Positions 57,701 through 64,000 of a stretch of 64,000 nucleotides of DNA are shown here, piece after piece. The notes under the pieces are model-generated. The model ran no database searches. It had not been told where the DNA came from and saw only the letters and a list, made by a program, of their open reading frames with translations. Source of the DNA: Helicoverpa zea (lineage: Eukaryota > Arthropoda > Insecta > Lepidoptera > Noctuidae); the NCBI RefSeq assembly GCF_022581195.2, contig NC_061455.1, forward strand, positions 4,026,120 through 4,090,119, in the 5' to 3' direction. Position numbers and translations under genes: made by a program. Numbering within the stretch: the first letter of the stretch is position 1; each line of letters starts with the position of its first letter.

Positions 57701-60416
57701 TGGATATTGTTTTATGTGAACTTTGCTGTTGCGTGTTGTCAGCTACTTAAATCCGCTAAGAAACTTTACTGTTTTGATAATGTAGAATTCTAAACTATGT
57801 TATGAACTAACGACTAAGACGAAACGGCGGCGACGACCGACGATGCGACGACAAAGGCACAATGGATATTTTTATCTACGAAATAATTACTCTCTGCGGC
57901 TTTACATAGTTGCGAAGTATGTAGTTCCATCCAGTGTTCCAATAAAAGTATCCCCCAATGACAATCATGATCTGTCAATCTTATTTTTTAACTGGTGTTC
58001 CAGCGCTGGCATTTATATTTGTACCTGTTTATTTCTGAAAATTACTTTTACGGATTTTATCGCGGTTATATTGATATTATTTAATCCCGACGTTTCATTT
58101 CATATTTTAGTTACAAGCAACTACCTTACATTGTGTTGTTTATTGATAATCCGATTCATGCAATACGAACTCACTGTATCCTTAGGTCTAGCAGTTTTCG
58201 GTTTGGATTTTGACAGTTTCTTTGCGCGATAAAATTCGTAAAAGTAGTTGTACCTGGTAAATATCGGTCAAAATAAATACTGACCTGAAAGTTGATAGTA
58301 GAGGTGACGATCTTCATGGACTCGGCGTAGTTTCTCAGCACGGAGTCGGTGCTGAGGCAGCTCTGGCGCCACTCGTACAGCTGCTCCAGCCGCGTCACAC
58401 AGCGCTCGCAGATCTTCTTCGGCAGAAAGTCGTCCTTCGATATCTGCTGGATTTACCGGGGAACTTATTAGACTGGCTGTTAAGAAGCTGAATGCACCCA
58501 AAACACTCTCTATCTCTCTCATACGTAATACATAAGTAAGTAATACAGATATTTTTGTAGATGGAAGATCATTTTAAGAGGTAAGTTTATAATTTTTTTG
58601 TATCGAGAAAACTTTTCGAGAACGTGTTTTGAAATTAACAGGGTTCTCAGAAATATGTAGAACATTAATATATATTTTTTTTCGCCGTCAAAAACTACAG
58701 ATTTGGCCAAAAAATTGTTTGTGCCTAGCCAATTTCGGCATTAAGCGCTTTAATGGAGATAAACATTTTAATCTATACTTATATTACAAAGCTGAAGAGT
58801 ATTGTTTGATTTGAACGCGCTAATCTTGGTTGAAAAAATATTTCAGTGTTAGATATCCAATTTATCGAGGAAGGTCCGGATTCGTGCAGAGGTGAAACCG
58901 GTGGCAGAAGCTAGTCAAGTATATGCATATAAACTGTAGTTTTCTGTTATGAATGTCAGATATAACCTCAGAGACTGAACTTAAAAAGAAAATATTATAT
59001 TTACTGAGTGGTAGATACTTCATAGATTGAACCTGTTTTAAGACTTTCCATTTTGTATATTTAATTTCATCTAATGTTGCTTCTAATTATTATAATATTT
59101 TTTACTTATGTTTAGATTTACCGTCAGTAAAAAAATAGCTGTTTTCAGTATGTGAGGCGTAAAAAATTGTATAAAAGTATGCAAAATACTGCGATTCCAG
59201 TTATGTCTAAACAAGAGGAAAACCTTATAACAAAGAAAACTACTACTTAATATCTCATTACTGCACTAAATCAACCAAACAAAATTGCTTGCTCACTAAT
59301 CCTCGATCGGCGGTCACTATTTATTAAATACTCGTGTCATTCTACTTTGACCTCTATTCCCTACAACATAGAAGTTAGGGTCAAAAAAGGAGAGATTATG
59401 TGACACGTGACGATTATTACCAACATCTCTGGTAATCCTTGATTCTTCGTACATGGGGATGCGTGTGTTGTGATCTACTTCAGTTCGTCGGCTAGGTGCG
59501 GGGTCAACGAACCCAGCTCGGCATTACGAATGCAATATTAAAGAAAGAATCGATAGCTTCTGTAACAAATGTGACTTGCCAAGTTCGTGACTCAATCCGT
59601 TCTTCTTAGATTGTTTTATGTTGTAGGATTTATAGACATTGTACGAGTAAGTTTTTTAGTTATTGAATTTTCTAATATCGTTATTATGAATGAATGTCAT
59701 TTTGTGTATAATGCAGGCTTATTAATGAATACGCACTTTTTTATTTGTTTTTAATCAAGCTTTGCTTTGGTTTAAAATTATCATTTTTGATCTAGTCATT
59801 TCTTGAAATTTATACGCGAAATTGTATTATTATTTTGGGATCTGGAATACAATATGTCCAAAATATTAATATTTTATGAGGAAAAAAAATTAAAATATAG
59901 TGTAGCCGACTTCATAGATACGTATCTAATCATAAAAAAAACTCAACAGGTATTGTGCGATTTGGGTATATCTTGTTGTGTTGGTTCGTAGCGCGGCGTA
60001 GAGCGCGTGCGCTACGAGAGCTACGACCGGCCGCTTCGTAGCACCTTACTGCACTTCTTTGCTTTACAATACCACTGTTTACGTTGCACTTTACATTTCA
60101 CTGGATATTACGTCATCACATATTTTCAATAATGTCACCAGTTCAATTCTTCTTGAAAATATGCCATGCCACGGTAAGTCAAGGACAAAAGTCCGAGAGG
60201 CAGTACAAAGGGCTCACTCACCATAGTCGGCAGGCAGGTCCTGAGCTTAAACAAGATCTGGCGCTGCTCAGACTCCTTATCGAAGATGTGGAGCCTGGGA
60301 CCGCTCTTCAAGGAGCACAGCCGACAGAGGTCGGTGAACGCCGTGAAGTTGAGGTCCTCGGGCTCGGTCATCGCGAAGCACCTGATGAGGAGGTCAAGGA
60401 GGCAGGAGTTGTCCAT
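45461..60416 (-). CDS. ZAD and C2H2 zinc-finger protein with long polyglutamine (ten exons, ~717 aa)
   Basis: Exons: 60416-60222, 58443-58285, 48897-48502, 48419-48184, 47946-47783, 47589-47506, 47222-47085, 46757-46537 (or 46558), 46108-45914, 45826-45461. All junctions fit in phase. Start: MDNSCLLDLL; the frame is open further upstream through GC-rich sequence, so an earlier start is possible. The ZAD has CRLC (C31, C34) and ICERC (C77, C80); ZADs mediate dimerisation in insect zinc-finger regulators. About 74 Gln follow (157-230), then His, five Gln and six Asn, and a second run of 25 Gln after alanines. Four C2H2 fingers: ECTVCGKGLARKDKLTIHM, then YVCEVCNKAFARRDKLVLHM joined by TGEKP, and two isolated fingers (SCELCGRLF..., HLCLMCRQEF...). 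Likely a nuclear DNA-binding regulator. The orthologue name is not known to me. Confidence 0.88.
48515..48785 (-). repeat. CAG/CAA repeat encoding ~74 glutamines
   Basis: Irregular mixture of CAG and CAA codons with one CAT (His), then AAT/AAC codons for six Asn. Mixing of synonymous codons usually slows expansion of the repeat compared with pure CAG. Other frames are open only because of the repeat. Confidence 0.92.
51575..51775 (+). repeat. Family R dispersed repeat copy
   Basis: Begins TATACTAATATTATAAAGAG, includes AAAAACTACTGGACCGATTT and CATTAGAAAGTTATATTATC, and ends GGGAAAACGGCTAGT. Opposite orientation to the copy at 38680. Confidence 0.8.
52147..52533 (-). mobile_element. Full-length SINE family 1 copy with 9-bp target duplication
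   Basis: Minus-strand copy closely matching 444-831, with A and B boxes at its right end. The flanking direct repeat AAATCTATT lies at 52138-52146 and 52534-52542. High similarity to 444-831 suggests a fairly recent insertion. Lies in intron 2 of the zinc-finger gene. Confidence 0.92.
58444..60221 (-). other. Intron 1 of the zinc-finger gene
   Basis: AT-rich. A degraded family R copy lies at 58770-58916 (TATACTTATATTACAAAGCTG ... GCAGAAGCTAGTC). A short GC-rich inverted segment lies near 59988-60045 (GTAGCGC..GCGCTAC). No gene recognised; the open frame at 59803-59991 lacks any motif. Confidence 0.5.
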
Positions 60417-60650
60417 GTATACGGCGGTGGTTCTCGGGTGGCGGGAGACAGGGTCAGCGTCGCATGTCGCGGGTGAGGAGGCGTCGCTCCGCCGCTGCGT
60501 CCGGGGGGCACTGGGGCCCGGCGGCCCTCGCACCCCCTCGCCCCCCTCGCCCCCCCTCGCCCGCGCCCGCCCCGCACCGCACGCAGCCGCCGCGCTCTGT
60601 CCCCTCCGACCGAGGGTGGCGTCCAAGGAAAACGCCAGTTTTCCCATTTA
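60417..60650 (-). promoter_or_regulatory. GC-rich 5' leader/promoter region of the zinc-finger gene
   Basis: About 60480-60610 is extremely GC-rich (CCC/GGC/CGC runs) beside the start codon at 60416. It is open in frame with the ZAD back to 60647, giving a low-complexity Gly/Arg/Pro sequence. I read it as 5' UTR or promoter rather than coding. A real N-terminal extension cannot be excluded from sequence alone. Confidence 0.5.
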
Positions 60651-60789
60651 GTGTCTCAGAATGTCTGTTTATCGATATGCAATTGATTTTATTGTTTGTT
60701 TGTGTCTGTCTTTGTTTTTTTTTTTCAGTAATATACATTTAGATGGCTATGGGGATGGTGTTTAGGTAGTATATGTGCACTAACATTGT

Positions 60790-60990
60790 ATACTAGCTTC
60801 CGTTCGCGGCTTCGCCCTCGTGGTGTGTTGATAATAGGCCTATGTATTAATCCAGGGTATCACCTATCTACATAGCAAATTTCAACCAAATTGGTCCAGC
60901 CGTTTTTGCGTGAAAAGATAATAAACGTACATCCATACATTCTCAAAATTTTACATTTTACATTTATAATATTAGTAGGATAATATTAGT
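60790..60990 (-). repeat. Dispersed repeat (family R-related, RTE-like tail)
   Basis: Starts ACTAGCTTCCGTTCGCGGC, contains AATTTCAACCAAATTGGTCC and CAGCCGTTTTTGCGTGAAAAG, and ends in two copies of TAATATTAGTAGGAT. It is a related but distinct subfamily from the other family R copies and lies between the two divergent genes. Confidence 0.75.
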
Positions 60991-61470
60991 AGGATTAGCC
61001 ATGTGTAAATCAGATATATTTGTTTCAGCTACTTGCCAGCGTCTTCATTGAAAATAGAATCATCAGGAAACGACTGTTACGATTCCCAACTTCAGGTATA
61101 TAATACGATTTTCCAAGCTTAAATAATTTCAAACCACATCTTCAAATTCCTGTAAAAACAGTTTCCACTCATTTTCCTAACAAAACTGCGATAGCCAGTA
61201 CACGACCTTATCACTGTGTTCACGATCCATTAACATTATACCGGAGAACGACTGGCACAACTTGGCACACGGCTACACATTGAACTTAAACTAAACTAGC
61301 AGATTGCAATACTCTTGAGAATTGGGCTATTGGGCTTAACAACCAGCGCTAAACTAAGATGTCAAGGTACACTGGTCTTGTCATCCGACCTCTTTTCACG
61401 ACCTACAAACGTCAAGTGTCATAATTAATCGGAATTTTATTACAAAAGCAATAAAAATACAATAATTATA

Positions 61471-61611
61471 ATGTCTGTTGCATCGTCAGACACTGATGCG
61501 GATTACCATGAGTATTCGGAGCGAACTCTGGCCATCATCAAACCGGAGGCGTATGAAGACGCCGAGGCGATTGAGAACACCATACGGAACAATGGATTTA
61601 ATATTCTTGCG
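61471..61611 (+). CDS. Nucleoside-diphosphate-kinase-domain protein, first exon (partial gene)
   Basis: ATG 61471 opens 47 codons: an acidic, Ser-rich start (MSVASSDTDADYHEYS), then ERTLAIIKPEAYEDAEAIEN and NNGFNILA, the first strand and helix of an NDK fold with its conserved KPEA/G lysine region. The exon ends in phase 0 at gtgagt (61612). The remaining exons are not found up to 64000 and must lie to the right. The short acidic leader before the NDK domain is more like NME5-type (axonemal) or other NDK-like proteins than the housekeeping NDK, which starts almost directly at the domain. It is transcribed away from the zinc-finger gene. Confidence 0.72.
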
Positions 61612-61638
61612 GTGAGTAGATTTACTGATTACCTATTA

Positions 61639-61882
61639 AGGCTCGAGCAGACCGGATGCGTATGCGTAACCACGCGCGTAGTCACGCGCGTAGTTACGGC
61701 GTAACCATGAGTTGTAATGTATGGAAATGTATGAGACAGGCCACACCGCTTGCGTAACGACGCGCGTGTCTACGTTACGCAAGCGGCAATACATTTCCAT
61801 ACATTACAACTCATGGTTACGCCGTAACTACGCGCGTGACTACGCGCGTGGTTACGCATACGCATCCGGTCTGCTCGAGCCT
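61639..61882. mobile_element. Fold-back MITE with TTA target duplication (Harbinger-like)
   Basis: A 244-bp near-palindrome: arms of roughly 95 bp (AGGCTCGAGCAGACCGGATG at each outer end) around a short asymmetric centre. The TTA trinucleotides at 61636-61638 and 61883-61885 match the 3-bp duplication of PIF/Harbinger elements. Arms contain repeated CACGCGCGTAG words. It lies just inside the first intron of the NDK-domain gene. Confidence 0.85.
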
Positions 61883-61974
61883 TTAGTCCGGTAAATTTAG
61901 ACATATACCTAATAGTGTTCAAATAACAATAATTCCCGGAAAGCCAAATTTTGGCGGAAAGCTTGGGTTCACCA

Positions 61975-62172
61975 TCTATACTAATATTATAAAGCTGAAG
62001 AGTTTGTTTGTTTGTTTGAACGCGCTAATCTCAGGAACTACTGGTCCGATTTGAAAATTTTTTTCAGTGTTAGATAGCCCATTTATCGAGGAAGGCTATA
62101 GGTTACGACTTTTTATCCCGGTACGGGAAGTAGTTTCCACGGGATGCGGGTAAAACCGCTGGCAGAAGCTAG
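61975..62172 (+). repeat. Family R dispersed repeat, good copy
   Basis: Begins CTATACTAATATTATAAAGC, then a (TTTG)n run, GGAACTACTGGTCCGATTTG, GGTACGGGAAGTAGTTTCC, and ends CTGGCAGAAGCTAGT. It is the reverse complement of 38680-38870 with few differences. Confidence 0.85.
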
Positions 62173-62182
62173 TTACAAATAA

Positions 62183-62222
62183 AATATTAAAAGTCCCTAC
62201 CGATCCCATTTGTGTGATACAC
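62183..62222 (+). repeat. Fragment of the mariner-family arm
   Basis: AAATAAAATATTAAAAGTCC followed by CCGATCCCAT matches the inverted arm of the element at 25336-27280 (AAATAAAATACTAAAAGTCC). Confidence 0.6.
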
Positions 62223-64000
62223 ATACAAGTATGTTTACATTGAAGATATTATGCGAGTAACTTAGTAAGCATGAACACCAACTATGTTAGGGCTGGTTAG
62301 TAGTACCAAAATTTTAACAACAATAAATGGTAACCAGTCTGCTACGCAGTACCTATCAGGATTAATTACTTCGAGTCCGCTAGATGTGGAGGCAATTCTA
62401 TACTCGTAGATACATCCTCCTAATAGTTTGTATGTAGGTATGTTTGTTCCTGTTTGACTCAAGTAGTAGTAACAAATAAAGACAAAACTTGACTGTAATA
62501 AGTTTAACACATCAAAATAAAGTGTAGAATATCTACTTTTTGTTTGGGTATGGGAAGTAGTTTCTTCAGGAAGCGGGTAAAACTGCTGGCAGAAACTGGT
62601 TTAACCTACCTGTGAGCTTCCACGTGATAAGCTTTATACCTAACCAGTACCTTGTTTGCAAACTTGGTTATATTAAAAATAGAAAAAAATACTTCAGAAA
62701 AAGCAGGTAGCTCAGTCTAGCACGACAATAAAATACAGTAACAAAATATAAATAGCTGACTAACGGTCAATATTTCAAGGACTTTCTATTTTTAACTTGG
62801 GTAAAATTAACCAATATTTTGTCCATGATTCGTAACATTAATACAAAGTAATATTATGTATAGATATAGTAAGCAAACTGTATAACTGTATAATATTATC
62901 GTGCACATTAATCTCATCGCTCCGTTATTACTGAACTATTAAACACAAATGTCGCCGCACGCACGTGTTACAATGTTTTATAAACGATGTTATTTACTTA
63001 GTTTATGCGGCTTTATTGTGCTCTATTACTTATTACTATGTTACGTATTATATGAATTGAAAACTTTGCTAAATATATGTATAACTTCCCTTTAAAATAC
63101 CTCTTAATATCGTTTAATAAAAACATGTACAAATATTTACTGTATTCGCGGCTGGAGATTATCGTGTGTACAAAAACTTCAAAGGGGATGTACCTACCTA
63201 TTATAGTAAAGCTACATCGTATCTCAACGTTCTCTTTTATGGTCGGAAAATCTCTAGTCACGTTTTTAAGTTTTAATACAAGCTGTTTGCGTCAAGGATG
63301 TAAATAAGCTAATGATTCTCGACCCAAATCAACAAAAAAATTGGTACGTAATTTTTTTTTTTTTAATTTTTTTCGGAATTCCGTCAATGTCATCTAGCCG
63401 TATTTAAACTTGGCGCGTGTGTTACTGGCCTTAAAACCGTGCTGCGCCTTCACACAAACGCAAACACCGAGCATACGCAACGATTATTCATATTCGTCCT
63501 CCTCCTGAAGTATGGCACAAATGCAAATCAACACCTTATATGCCACTTTTCAGGAATATGTAGTTTCATTCACTTCTGTATGGCTACAATTCTTCTCGAA
63601 ATTGAGTTTAATATTATGCTTATAGCAATATTTTTTGAGCTTTTGTGTTTGCAAATTCCCCTAAATGAAATCACGTAATAAAATGCAGACCACGTCTAAT
63701 ACAATAAAAGGAGAGTGACCATCCCCTCGTGTCCGAACTAGCCGCGTGCCGCCGGCGTTTCTAAGGGTTGTCTGTGATATGCAAACTCATATCGACGTTT
63801 ATCAGGACAGTTGAAGAAGGGTAAAATCACTATTCACAAAAATATTCTATGAAAGAAGCTTTTTGATTTTTTGATCCTGCCCTATATCAGGGTTCGCTAT
63901 CAGGGCTAAAATCAAGTTTATAGTGATTGTTCAACTTTTCTAATATTAGACACAGCTGAAGACTTTGGTTTTAACTTGAACATGCTGTCTCAGTAGCCGC
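62223..64000. other. NDK-gene intron, no further feature recognised
   Basis: AT-rich. A short family R end lies at 62545-62603 (GGGAAGTAGTTTCTTCAGG). The open frames at 63077-63307 and 63439-63678 have no recognisable domain. No second NDK exon found. Confidence 0.5.

Larger units (their letters stand above)
48898..58284 (-). other. 9.4-kb intron 2 of the zinc-finger gene
   Basis: Holds a family R copy (51575-51775), a SINE (52147-52533) and four GC-rich islands (about 49040-49330, 50880-51080, 54020-54230, 54640-54860) in otherwise AT-rich sequence. No open frame here shows a recognisable domain. The islands could be alternative first exons or enhancers; no splice partner was identified with confidence. 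Confidence 0.55.

Noticed and set aside
57843..58232. 129-codon plus-strand frame with hydrophobic stretches
   Set aside because: Lies in intron 2 of the zinc-finger gene next to exon 2, has no recognisable domain and shows AT-driven Phe/Ile/Leu content; chance open frame.
60454..60742. GC-rich open frames on both strands upstream of the ZAD exon
   Set aside because: Low-complexity Pro/Gly/Arg/Ala translations explained by base composition; treated as 5' leader or promoter.
1..64000. CRISPR array or prokaryotic operon structure
   Set aside because: No regularly spaced short repeats with unique spacers. Genes have spliceosomal introns and the genome is clearly eukaryotic.

Overview
This is nuclear DNA of a moth, probably a noctuoid lepidopteran. 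It is AT-rich, has long introns, and carries tRNA-derived SINEs and other repeat families typical of moths. Every structure below was assembled by eye from splice sites, reading phase and repeat comparison. No database search was run.

Layout. (1) 1-15213 is almost entirely transposons. A broken reverse transcriptase (RT) copy with a SINE inside it is followed by a P-element-like DNA transposon (1400-15205: 32-bp terminal inverted repeats, 8-bp target duplication, a THAP-domain start). Three retrotransposons are nested inside it: a DIRS-type element with 162-bp inverted repeats (2271-7575), a 5'-truncated R1-type fragment with a 13-bp target duplication (7773-8561), and a nearly full-length I-type non-LTR element on the minus strand (about 8600-13450). 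(2) 15386-16376 is a short element with inverted ends. It carries the first exon of a YqaJ/SWIM-family-like gene pointing in from the left and the first exon of a THAP gene pointing in from the right. (3) 16736-31525 (minus) is a complete nine-exon MFS transporter gene of SV2/SVOP-like type, 491 aa, whose introns hold many mobile elements and a 12-bp minisatellite. (4) 32628-38574 (minus) holds two adjacent transcription units, or one gene with alternative ends. They encode unrecognised, largely disordered proteins, with related exons in tandem and all introns in phase 1. (5) 45461-60416 (minus) is a ten-exon ZAD/C2H2 zinc-finger gene, about 717 aa, with a run of about 74 glutamines. (6) From 61471 (plus) the first coding exon of a nucleoside-diphosphate-kinase-domain protein begins, and the rest lies beyond the window.

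The host genes look functionally unrelated: a membrane transporter, an unknown disordered protein, a DNA-binding regulator and an NDK-domain protein. The remainder is introns and intergenic DNA shaped by transposition. The items most worth following up are the two-gene YqaJ/THAP element, the P-like element with its nested insertions, the DIRS copy with flawless termini but dead coding regions, and the duplicated exons with possible alternative last exon at 32.6-38.6 kb.
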